DNA of 64,000 bases from Pollenia angustigena (Eukaryota; Arthropoda; Insecta; Diptera; Polleniidae): contig OV884057.1 in assembly GCA_930367215.1 (NCBI GenBank), positions 107,781,284-107,845,283 of the forward strand, in the 5' to 3' direction. A program made the translations under genes and the position numbers. Shown here piece after piece: positions 53,794 to 63,469 of this stretch. Below the pieces are notes generated by a model that did no database searches, had not been told where the DNA came from, and saw only the letters and a list, made by a program, of their open reading frames with translations. The number at the start of each line of letters is the position of its first letter. Positions within the stretch are counted from its first letter, which is position 1.

Positions 53794-54190
53794 AGAGGCC
53801 CATAGACACATACTGCTGACACCTACTGCCGATGAATCCTTCGTATACGTGTGTGATTGATATTTTACTACACACCTATCAATCATCATTTTAAAATAAA
53901 TGTCATTTCGTGAAATTCAAGAGAACCCCTACTTTCTTCACACGTTTTTTTTCTCAGAAACTATTTTAAATTTGTTTTAATTTAAATTGAAAGAAAAATA
54001 TATCATAAAATTAATAATTTTTTTTATTGTTCATTGAACAACTGTCAGCAGTATGAGTTCATTTTGAAATCAAACCTATTTTGGTTTTTCATACTGCATT
54101 GTCTGTGTGACGCATACATAAATAAAAATTTCAAATTTACAAACACATGCTGATTGCATGAGCATGAGAAGTATGTGTCTATGTGACCCT
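53794..54190. mobile_element. PIF/Harbinger-type MITE, 397 bp
   Basis: Ends AGAGGCCCATAGACACATAC and GTATGTGTCTATGTGACCCT; TTA on both sides (53791-53793, 54191-54193). Confidence 0.75.
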
Positions 54191-54452
54191 TTATTAATAA
54201 TACAAAATATTTTATAAATTGCCGAAAAAATCGCAGCTAGACATCTCTAAGTATGGCAGCCTTGATTTTATTATGAAAATGTTTAAAGTTATCTGGCAAT
54301 GAGTAAAAGAAACAATATAATGTTAAACATAGAGACACTAATACTATTGTTGTTTCTTTTCAATCAGTGCGGTAAAGAATAAGAAATCAAGTGGACAAGC
54401 AACTGAAGTAAATGAACCTGTGAACTAAATGAATTTAACTAAATGAACCCTC

Positions 54453-54711
54453 CAAGGTATATTTATAGCAGGTAGTCTTGGAAAGCCAGCTGGTTATTTT
54501 TTATTTGCTTGTTTTGCGATACAAACTGTCAAATGTTGTATAGTAAACATGTAAACAAGGTTTTTTGTTTTTATCTTTTGTCTTTTTTGTCTCTTTTCAA
54601 CTCCTTTGCTGTTTGACAGTTCGTATCACAAAACAACAATAAAAAGCCCTGTTGTTTGTTTTATTGTACAATTGTTGTAATCTCGCGGCTACCTGCTATA
54701 AATTTACCTTG
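54453..54711. mobile_element. hAT-type MITE, CAAGGTATATTTATAGCAGG ends
   Basis: Perfect GAACCCTC duplication (54445-54452, 54712-54719). 259 bp; the inner part has a further inverted pair (GATACAAACTGTCAAA / TTTGACAGTTCGTATC). Sits in the right arm of the foldback and is absent from the left arm. Confidence 0.92.
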
Positions 54712-54861
54712 GAACCCTCTCAAAAGACTGCTGACGCAAAAGACAAAGTGACGAAAAGTGAACTGTTGAACTAAAAGGAACTGTCAGACTGAATGACAGT
54801 TCAACGTTCATCTGACTGACTAGTTCCATTGAACTAGTTCGTTCATGAACTACCCAACTCT

Positions 54862-55082
54862 AAATTGGTTGTCTAGTGTACCTGAATGACCACTACTCTC
54901 CTGCAGCTTCAAAACTAAGTGTTCTGTGTCGAAAGCTACTGCGGCAGAAAATCGTATCTCGATATACAATTTTGAATGGAGATAAGGCTAAGGCAAAATT
55001 ACCCCTGATTAATGGCAAGGATGTGTTGTACGATGCTGATGAATGCGCTGCTTTAATCACTAATAATGAAGCTTCTCATTGA
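54862..55082 (+). pseudogene. PHD-finger retroelement ORF1, 3' part
   Basis: Resumes the frame after the foldback (VYLNDHYSPAASKLSVLCRK) and ends at TGA 55080-55082 (AALITNNEASH). The LLRQKIVSRYTI..GDKAKAKL segment is basic, as in the C-terminal domain of such ORF1 proteins. The expected ORF2 (endonuclease and RT) is not found downstream, so the element is truncated or the gene is isolated. Confidence 0.75.
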
Positions 55083-55364
55083 GCTAACTTTACTTTTTTA
55101 TTCTATTTTCTTAATTTATTAAATTGTTTTAATGGTAATACGCTGTATATTTCTGCCTGCTTATTTGGCTCTCATTCTATCGTTAAAACTTATGCATTAA
55201 ACACATTCACCACAGCAGGATACACGAACACACGACCACAAATGCTGCTGGGTGCAATTATAGTCGTGTAGTGAGCTACTGAATTATGTTGAACACGGCA
55301 GCTACAATTAAAAAAATATAAACAGCTGTTTTTTTACTGTGTGTTTATATTTCAGTGGTGCCAC
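55083..55364. other. no gene recognised
   Basis: AT-rich; no ORF2 start or polyadenylation tail for the preceding element was recognised. Confidence 0.4.
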
Positions 55365-55588
55365 CAAGGTACATTAACACAAGGTAGACTCATCGGGGAG
55401 TGTAGACATGCTGCTCTATAAAAATAAGCGAGTGGAACCGAGTTATCAAAATTGTTTTCATATAAAACACATGCACACATGTACAAATTTTGGCTCATGT
55501 ACACGAAATTTGACGTTTGGGTTCCAACTGGGGTAAACAGCTGATAAACATATGGGCCAACGAGTTTACCTTGTGTAAATATACCTTG
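55365..55588. mobile_element. hAT-type MITE, CAAGGTACATTAACACAAGG ends
   Basis: Perfect GGTGCCAC duplication (55357-55364, 55589-55596). 224 bp. The outer CAAGGTA plus inner ACACAAGGTA doublet is repeated at the right end. The minus-strand open frame over it is non-coding. Confidence 0.93.
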
Positions 55589-55596
55589 GGTGCCAC

Positions 55597-56479
55597 TATC
55601 ACTTTTTAGTTTTATAAAATGAAAAACATGCATAATTGCAGACTTTTATACAACCTTAATTTAAGATTATAAATATAAAAATACTTATTTATAATATATT
55701 TTATAACGTTTTATAAAACATATTTAATATTATAATTTTGTTGTTTTTGGAAGTAAAAAACAATATAATGGTAATGGCAGATTAAATAAATAAATACATA
55801 TAAACTGCATTAAAAATAAAAAAAATTTCCGTCAACGAGCGTGGTATAGGACGTAAAAGTTTCAGAACACTTTAAGTACGTACGTTAATGCATGAAAACT
55901 GTTCATCAATGCTGCAGTGATGCAAAATTATGTTTCTGATTCGTAATTACCAGTTGCAGTTGTGATGCTGATACTTTTTTACTGCACAACAGCTGTGCAA
56001 AGTTTGAATTTCAAAATTTTTATAAGCAAACATAAAATAATAATAAAAATGTTATCAACAATAACGATGTCAAATTTCTTTAAAAATATTGAACCAACAA
56101 GTGACAGTTTTCTTATAAATGACAAGAAAAAGCATTACAAAAAAAAAAAAAAAATAAAACGATTTCTTTTATGTCAAAAGCTATTGCTTCAGAAAATTAA
56201 CTGCAGCAATAATTGCCATAATTTGCTGCATAAAAAAAACTTTTGACACATAAAAGTCATGTCAAGTTTCTTTAAAGTGATGTTTTTCGATCATTAAACT
56301 TTACTTCTGCGCAAGTGATGCCCAACAACTGCATTTTAAGTAAAAATTGGATCAAAGAAGTACTAGTATTATTAGAAACTACTTCGAAATATCTTTCACA
56401 TGATGTGTTATAAATTCCTTTAAGAGCAAATTTCCAAATTAAATATTTCTTGAAAGATTTTTCTACAAAACTTAAAATT
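55597..56479. other. AT-rich interval, no gene
   Basis: CAGCTGTGCAAAG and CTGCAGCAATAATTGC words suggest old MITE ends, but no complete element is resolved. Confidence 0.4.
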
Positions 56480-58315
56480 TTGTTAGTATATTTATTAAAA
56501 CATAATCTGCCGCATTCATAAAAAATAAAACAAGTTTGAAATGTGTTTTGAGGCAAAATTTTAATACAAATTTTTCTTAAAATACAATTCAAAAGACTAT
56601 ATATAGGGAAAAATACTTCAAGCTTTTATAAACCATATTTTTAGTAACTCCATCATATTGAATTTTATATTTATTAAGCTTTAAAAAATTTTATTTTGGA
56701 AAATTTCTCAATTTATTTATTAGTTTGTGTAAAAATATATAAATATATATGTAGTAACAGTTTATGTACTTGTTACATATTTAATTATTGTAATATGAAC
56801 ATAATTAAATAAGTGTTCCGCAAGGCCGAAAACCCGCAAAAAAGAAAAAGTTTATTTAGCAAATATCTAGGGTTAAATAAATAAATATCGACATAATTTA
56901 AAGATAAAGCCAATTTTGTTAAAAAAAAATGGCAGCCACGTAGTATGAATATATTTATAATATTACCTCTTAATTGGTAAATCGGTATGCTTTAAACGCC
57001 ATGTAAAACACATTTTGAAGCATTTTCCATTGATTCCCATAATTTATAGATTAATTTTTCACCTAAGTAGATATGGAAAAAGTATCTTGCAACTTTTACG
57101 ACCTATAACCGCTTAACTAGGAGCGTTAGCGTGAAAAACATGTTCCTATAGAACTTCTTTCAAGAATACTAAAAAATTATATAAATATCAATTTGGTTTT
57201 GAGCAAAGTTAATATTCTTGTATCAAGCCGGTTCTTTTCTGTTAAACAAAAAAAAAAAATAAATAAAAAAAAAAATTTTAAGCACTCATTCTTTAAATAT
57301 TTTTTTTTATTAGCAACACTTTTTCTGTTTTGTAGTGGACAAAAATAGAAATTAGTTTAATTTGACTACAACGACAAAATAAGCACAGACAACAACCTGC
57401 AGCCATGTAGCTGTGTCGTCGTGAAAATAATAGGTGCGTTTGAGTACTTTTACAGTAAAATGCAGTAAATGAGTAAACTAAAAATTTTTCTCTCACAAAA
57501 AGCTGTTGTCCATAAAAGTACGCGAACGCAAAATTTGTAAAAATTCGTAAAACAAAGGCAACAGCTGATGGCAAATAATTGAAGTATTGAAAAATATTGA
57601 CACTTTTGACTACTTAACTCGTTTTCTTATCGGTACTCGATTAAATACTTTTTATAACACCAACATTTTTGGAAAATACAAACAAACTATTTTATGTAAT
57701 CTTTCATATTAGTTTGTTTTTTATTTTATTTGATTTTACTAATTTGTAGCGGGTTAAATTATTTAAAATAACATGAATAATTTTTTTGCTTTTGATTACT
57801 TAAGTACCCAAATACTTCACACTTTTACAACTCTAAAAAAAACATAACAAAAACAATTTCAAAAGTTTGTATTTAGCCAAATAAATGCTTCACAAACAAG
57901 TTTAATTAATTAATATTTATTCACTTTTTGTTTTGGTTTAATTTTTATTTCAACTTTTCTTTTATTTAACAATTTCTTCACAATTTGTATGCTTTTTATT
58001 TGTTACTTTTGTTTGTTTACCTTCTAAAACATATGTTTTTTTGATTAACAAAATTTTACTGCAAAAATTTCTGCAGTAAAAATTTGTAAATTCTCATACA
58101 AGAACTGTCACTTTTCACTCTCAATTTATGTTCCCATTTACTGCATTTTGTGTACTCGAACGCAATTTCGTAAAATGCAGTAAAGTTTAGTAAAAAATAG
58201 TAAAAACTTTTGTGTTCTCGAACGCAACTAATCAATTTCATATGTACACTTGTATTCTATTTTTGACATATTGAAGTCGGTAGCTTGCTGTCTCGAATGT
58301 GTTTAAAGCATTACA
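56480..58315 (-). repeat. repeat X, copy 2 (minus orientation)
   Basis: Reverse match to 35140-35242, 42046-42060 and 46256-47160 taken together; it shows the uninterrupted junctions for both the hAT element and the Transib. It is itself interrupted by a Harbinger-like element at 57430-58229. Confidence 0.85.
57430..58229. mobile_element. Harbinger-like MITE, G(G/T)TGCGTT(C/T)GAG ends
   Basis: GGTGCGTTTGAGTACTTTTA on the left, complement GTTCTCGAACGCAAC on the right. Comparison with copy 1 of X shows TAA duplicated at the joint. TTTTACTGCA / TGCAGTAAA words are repeated inside both arms. Confidence 0.75.
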
Positions 58316-58744
58316 ATAGATTGTAATGGAAAGATTATGAAGAAAGAGTGTAAACATAGCATATTTCTTGCATGTAAAATAAGTATGTATGTATATAAAA
58401 ATGTCTTTAAAAGTAGAAAATACAGAAAAATATAAAATGTTTAAAGTTTCTAGCCCAATTTCCTCAAGTAAAACAGCTGAGATATGCTATGAAACCATAC
58501 TTTTACAAGACCAAAGATTTTTTTTAATAATAAACAATAAAAGACGATGATAATCAACACTTTATTGTTTCATCCTGGTAGACCATTCTGGGAAAATGCC
58601 CATATAAAAATTTATTTAATAACGCTTATAAACTAGAATAATTCATTGATCGTATGCAATAACACATACAGACCACTAATAAAATATGAATCAAAATTTA
58701 TTAACTTAAGTTTGTACAATATAAAAAAAAAGTATTAAACTTTT
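58316..58744. other. AT-rich interval, no gene
   Basis: No motif; may be the 3' region of the hAT relic on the minus strand. Confidence 0.4.
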
Positions 58745-59470
58745 TAAGACATTGGCTGAGCTCCAATACATCCTAACACCTTGCAGACAACGTAAAAAAT
58801 GTATCAGAGTTGATAACTTGCTCTGTTTTGGAACTCATCCATACTTTCTGCAAGTTCTGCGGCTCTTATACCATTGCTTTTATAAAACTATGTTTCAAAA
58901 TACAGTATCAAAGCATCCCACTGTTCTACGATTCTTACAAAATCTTCCTTTAAGAAGTCCATCTTGTATAGGAAACACCTAATACAGAACAGAATTCCAG
59001 AAATTCTTTTATTTATGTTATTCTTTTAGGACTATGTGAAAAAACTTTAAATATTGCCACAAAGAACCTTAATATTTTTTGCATTGCCTGTTCATCTATT
59101 TCGCTTAACTTACATTTAAAACGAAAACAAATTATACAATATTATCTTTGTTTTACATGTAATTTAAGCGAACGAAGTCTACGTTCGACATCGATGAATA
59201 GGCTATAATCTTACCAACAGTTCCAGTCAGTGCGTGAGCGCCGTTTGTTGCCAATCCGATCAAATTTTGTATAGGAATTAGTTTGTTGATAAAAAGTTTT
59301 TTTTAAGAAAAATTTAAACGGCATCTGACTTGGTAAGCTCGAATAAGATGACAAAACTATCGTTTATAAAACTAACACCGTCAAAGTAACTTGCTGCCAT
59401 ATCCATAGTTTCATCAACAATTAAAAAATCTTTGTGTTTGGTAAAAAAGCTATGAGATTTGTAATTGTCT
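58745..59470 (-). pseudogene. hAT-type transposase relic
   Basis: Minus-strand pieces in order: SHSFFTKHKDFLIVDETMDM near 59450-59390 followed by FDGVSFINDSF; NGAHALTGTVGKIIAYSS near 59240-59190; YTRWTSLKEDFVRIVEQWDA near 58965-58905, then GIRAAELAESMDEF. The NGAHALTG and RW-s-L...EQWDAL patterns are those of the catalytic and insertion domains of some hAT-derived transposases, where the first would read D-G-A. Many stops and shifts. No dimerisation domain was found; ends not assigned. Confidence 0.6.
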
Positions 59471-59522
59471 GCTATCCGTCCAATTTTCTAAAACCGACCA
59501 AAATTAGGTTTAGCCTACCATC

Positions 59523-59769
59523 CACAAAGTATACAGAGATGAAAAAAGTGACGTGTGAAAAATGCCTAAATCATTTGCGAGGGCAGCTTTCGAAGAAAGA
59601 GAAATAAAACGTTTTTTGTTAGTGAAGTGACAATGCGTAAAAACAGGCTGCTACTATCTACACAAATTGCATAATCAAAACAAAAAACGCAAAAAGGGCA
59701 GCTTTCGAAGAAAAAGACAGAAAAAAAACACTATATTTTCTGTCTCGTGACGCCTCTGTATACTCTGTG
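59523..59769. mobile_element. hAT-type MITE, CACARAGTATACAGAG ends
   Basis: Perfect CTACCATC duplication (59515-59522, 59770-59777). 247 bp with an internal direct repeat (GGGCAGCTTTCGAAGAAA twice). Its right duplication overlaps that of the neighbouring MITE. Confidence 0.88.
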
Positions 59770-59782
59770 CTACCATCCGACC

Positions 59783-59985
59783 CAAGGCGAATTCAACAAG
59801 GTAAACTCAACTCGTCAGCCGTTCATCAGCTGTATCCACAAAAATCATGAAACGTCAAAATATTGTTTTGTTTTTATACTGAAATTTGGCAACAAGTAAG
59901 AAAATTGCAAAAACAAAATACATGGAGTTAATTCGCCTTGCTTTGTAGTTGTAGAGTTGCACTTACCATGTATAAATTCGCCTTG
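59783..59985. mobile_element. hAT-type MITE, CAAGGCGAATT family, copy C
   Basis: Perfect ATCCGACC duplication (59775-59782, 59986-59993). An internal AATTCGCCTTG at 59936 suggests tip duplication within the element. Confidence 0.92.
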
Positions 59986-60044
59986 ATCCGACCAAACCAA
60001 AAATATCCGACCAAATTTGGTCGGAAAAGACCATGTTCGGCAAC

Positions 60045-60650
60045 CCTGGTAAGACTATCAAGAACAACTTGATCGTGTGGTCGCAGGGTTACCCTAGATC
60101 TACACTAAAGATAAATATCTCAGCCAGTTGGCAACAACCATAGGTCTACACTTTACAGTGCAGCCACACGATCAAGATTTTCTTGATAGTCTTTTACATA
60201 TACTGATTGTCAAAATATGCAAAAGTTGACAGCTGCGACGTAGGCTGCACGCAAGTTTAAAGCAATTTACTTTTTCATGATGTCGTCGCCGAGAAAACAA
60301 CTCAAAATGTTTTGCTATTTTCCACTTTTGATTTTTCTGCACTGTAGGCTCTTCGAAGGGACTTTATCATTTTGCTTATTAATTTTATTAATAAACATAT
60401 TTCACTATTTTTTTAGGTTTTTAGTTAAAATTTTAAAATTCCCGCAAGAATTTGTAAAAAAAAAGAACTTCAGCTTTTGTCGGCAAAATATTTGTGAAAA
60501 AAAACAAAAACAACTTCAAAAGATTTGTAATAAGCTGTTTTCTTGAACGAAAATTGATACACTCACTGGCAAGAGAATTTTAGAGGAAAGTTCGTATCAA
60601 TTTTTAAAAGTATGAGTGTATTGGTAAAAAAGTGTGAGTGTATTAAAACT
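60045..60650. repeat. MITE cluster related to 49031-50150
   Basis: GACTATCAAGAACAACTTGA and GTGTGGTCGCAGGGTTA, then an inverted copy beginning CAGCCACACGATCAAG with TGATTGTCAAAATATGC and GTAGGCTGCACGCAA. Ends with GTGTGAGTGTATT words. No gene. Confidence 0.65.
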
Positions 60651-60906
60651 TGATAGCCAAAACTTGTTCGTGTAACCCTCAAGTTAGATAAATATAACGT
60701 CGGCAGAATAAAGGCCCAAATACATTGATCAAAATACTCATCAAGCATTGTGGTAGTATTAGTGAAAATATGTTTGTATGTGGCACACCGACGATGCTGG
60801 ATGGAAAATCAAATAATTTAGATATGACGGCGAATATTACGTCAAGCACACGTACACGATGAATTCGCCGGCTGGACAAGCATTTGACAAGTGTATTTGG
60901 GCCTTA

Positions 60907-61911
60907 CGCTGGGTCTCCACGTAGCAATTTTTATTGCTAAGTACAAGCCAAGGCCTATCCAATAGGTCTGCTTACTACTACAACAATACAACAATACAAA
61001 AAACAACAGGCATTTTGTTTGTGTAAAATTCCTCGCGGTTGTCAAAATCTTACTACTACATAGGCAAAACAAAAGGAAAATGTGTTTTGTGTGCATGTAT
61101 GTGTGGCAAAAAACCAAAAAAGTAAACAAAAATATACACGTATAAGGAAAATGTAAACAACTCTTGATATCGTTGAGGAAAAAACCAAATAAACATCTGG
61201 CTTCTTAAGCAGACCTATTGGATAGACCTTGGTACAAGCAATAACGTCGGCAGAACAATGACAGAAAAATGGAGCAATAATTGCTGATTATATTGCTGGA
61301 GAACACGTGTTATTGCTTTGCCATAAATTTTGTAATTTTCACCTCGAGTAGTTGTTTAAAGTTTTGTGGCTGTATTTATAACAAATGTTTTATGTTGTGT
61401 TTTGAAGTGATTGTTAAATTTTCTTTTTTAAATTAATTAATTAAATTAATAAAATAATTAATTGTAATTGTCGTAGCTGTGTTTTTTATTGCTTTTTTGT
61501 TTATTTGCATATGAAAAAAACCTAAAATTTGTATTGTTCTATTGAAAAAATAAAAATATACAAAAAAAAAAAAAAACATTCGTCGTTTGCTTTTGTTGAT
61601 ATTGACGTTTATTTAAAAATATAATATATAAACACTTTTTCTTTATTTTGTTGAAGTATTTTTTCACTTGCTTTTTTTAATAAATAAACACACTAATAAA
61701 TAACCAACTGTACAGAGAAATGAAATGTCAGATAAATTACAACTGATTTGACAGCAGATTGCTAAGCAATAATTGCTCAAGCAATAAGAAGAGCAATCAT
61801 TGCGCAATGGATTGCCACTAATAGCAATATGCGGTCTATACGTCGCAAATTTTATGGAGTAATCAAATTTGACGTTTGCCGCAATAAATATTGCTACGTG
61901 GAGACCCGGGG
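60907..61911. mobile_element. Harbinger-type MITE, GGGTCTCCACGTAGCAAT ends
   Basis: Inverted ends with GGGTCTCCACGTAGCAAT; TTA on both sides (60904-60906, 61912-61914). TTATTGC / GCAATAA words recur through the interior. Carries the hAT MITE at 60949. Confidence 0.75.
60949..61231. mobile_element. hAT-type MITE, CAAGGCCTATCCAATAGG ends
   Basis: CAAGGCCTATCCAATAGGTC at 60949 and complement ending at 61231; perfect GTACAAGC duplication (60941-60948, 61232-61239). 283 bp. Nested in the Harbinger-type MITE. Confidence 0.93.
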
Positions 61912-61923
61912 TTAACGGGCTTA

Positions 61924-62285
61924 GTCCCCTTTTACATTGTGGCAAGTGGAAGGCAGACAGACGAAGTTTGTTGGTGAGGGGTTGTAGAGGTAGAGTGTGT
62001 AGTACACGACTATCTGTACTGGACATTTGTAGACATTTTTTTGCTTCTCTTTTACATTTTTCGGCATTTTCATGTTGTTGCTTCATATCATTTTTCTCAC
62101 AACAATGTAATTGTAGTATCAATGCCTGTTAAATGTTCATCTCCTTCAACAGCGAAAAAGAACGAAAAGACGAAAACAATAATTTCTGTCTGCCTATTAA
62201 TTTCGCGATTGTGATAGGTTTAGGCAAGTTCAAAAGAGAATAAGAAAAATGTCTGCCTTTCAATTTCAACGTTGTAAATTGGGAC
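61924..62285. mobile_element. PIF/Harbinger-type MITE, GTCCCAATTTACA family, copy 2
   Basis: Ends GTCCCCTTTTACA and TGTAAATTGGGAC; TTA on both sides (61921-61923, 62286-62288). 362 bp, longer than copy 1 and with less matching tips, but with a better conserved interior. Confidence 0.82.
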
Positions 62286-62288
62286 TTA

Positions 62289-62725
62289 CTGCCCGTCTAT
62301 ACCAGAGATAATTATTGCGACATATATTGCAGAAAATGTCAAAATTATGTTATCTCTAATATAGACTGCAATTTTTGTACATATTTATTGCCGGTAATTT
62401 ATGTTGCAATAATTGTTAGTCCATTTTCGTTGACAATTATTGCTAACATAAAACGTCAAATTTGGTTGTCAATTGAAAAAAAGAAGCAAAAAAGAAAAAT
62501 ATAAAAGCAAATTGTGTGAGAAAGAAATTTGTGAAATGGTAGCAAATTATAATTGTAGTAAAAGAATTAAATTAATGAATTTAATAAACTCTAAAATAAA
62601 ATGACAAAAATTACGGGCAGTTAGTTGTATACAGAAAATACATTGTATGGCCAACATCATGGCGCACATGGATGCTAAGACGAATGCTTAGGCAACGATG
62701 GCAGCACATGGACGAAACATGGACA
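62289..62725. other. no gene; TTATTGC-rich sequence
   Basis: ACTGCCCGT at 62288 and ACGGGCAGT at 62614 are inverted and may be the ends of another small element. Nothing else is seen. Confidence 0.4.
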
Positions 62726-62956
62726 GGGGCCTAATTCTGGCAGTCATTATCGAGTACTTTCTCGATTTTATTTCTAATTTTTTAAGTCGATACTGAACGT
62801 ATTGAAATTATTTATTCAGTATTGTGAAACTCAAATTAATGCTTTACAACACTGAAAATAAAATTCCGATTCGTTCGGTATTGACTGAAATAATTAGGTA
62901 TTAAATGGCTTTCGAATCGAGAAAGTACTCGATCACGACTGCCAGAATCAGGCCCC
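62726..62956. mobile_element. MITE, GGGGCCTAATTCTGGCAGTC ends
   Basis: 231 bp with about 40 bp of inverted ends (GGGGCCTAATTCTGGCAGTC, then GAGTACTTTCTCGATT). CAG occurs on both sides. Superfamily unassigned. Confidence 0.75.
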
Positions 62957-63141
62957 AGTCTACACGAGTAGAATTCATATGCGACATGCTGTTCTTACCA
63001 AGTTGATGAATGGTGGAGAAGGGTAGTAAGTTCATATTAAAAAAACGCTGACAAAAATTTTCGAGTTTTTTTATATAGACTTTGACGTTTGGTATGACAA
63101 AAAATTGTCAGGTGAAGACGCAATGTAATAACAGTTGGTAT

Positions 63142-63469
63142 CAGGGCTGTCCAAGGCGAATTGACTAGAAGGTGGGGTCAAGTCAACATACATATGGTGT
63201 TTTTTTTCGTTGGTCGAATTGTAAAAGTTTGTATACAAACTAGTTTTTTATGTAAACAAACCTATTTTTTTTAGTAGCAATATTTTTGACAACCCGACCA
63301 CAGAAGCAGTGTTGTTGTAGAGTTGACCTCACCTTCTAGTCAATTCGCCTTGGGGCTGTCAGATATGGCGATTTCTCGCCAAACGTGGCGATTTTGAAAC
63401 GTGTTTGGCGGTGAGATTTTCCATTTGGCGACAGGCGATTTACTTGGCTATTTTTACCATTTATATTAT
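63142..63469 (+). mobile_element. hAT-type MITE, CAGGGCTGTCAGAT family, left end only
   Basis: Same sequence as the right end of 40072-40719 in reverse (GGCGATTTCTCGCCAAACGT, TTTTACCATTTATATT). It is split at base 10 by the MITE at 63152 and cut at about 63469 by the non-LTR element. Confidence 0.85.
63152..63352. mobile_element. hAT-type MITE, CAAGGCGAATT family, copy D
   Basis: 201 bp, ends CAAGGCGAATTGACTAGAAG and complement. Perfect GGGCTGTC duplication (63144-63151, 63353-63360), which lies within the terminal repeat of another hAT-type MITE. Confidence 0.94.

Larger units (their letters stand above)
51740..54264. mobile_element. hAT-type element related to the CAGGGCTGTCAGAT family
   Basis: CAGGGCTGCCATATTAAGAG at 51740 and complement CTTAAG... 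type end at 54264. Left arm TCTCGCCACATGTGGCAATT is clearly related to 63381 and 40700. The flanking 8-mers differ, so the insertion is old. The middle is filled by the elements at 52347 and 53794. Confidence 0.65.
51175..54861. mobile_element. hAT-type foldback inserted in ORF1
   Basis: Flanked by AAATTGGT (51167-51174, 54862-54869), a perfect 8-bp duplication, and the ORF1 frame continues across the empty site. Arms of about 600 bp are inverted and diverged: GTGAACTAGTTCG, TTCATTTACTTCAGTTGCTTG, TTGTTTCTTTTACTCATTGC. The tips (ATAGTCTTGGG and AGAGTTGGG) are only partly alike. It encloses a CAGGGCTGCC-type hAT, two Harbinger-type MITEs and a CAAGG MITE. Confidence 0.8.

Noticed and set aside
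58752..58982. 76-codon plus-strand frame
   Set aside because: It is the antisense of the hAT transposase relic.
61664..62122. 152-codon minus-strand frame
   Set aside because: It crosses the end of one MITE and the interior of another; composition is that of the repeats.
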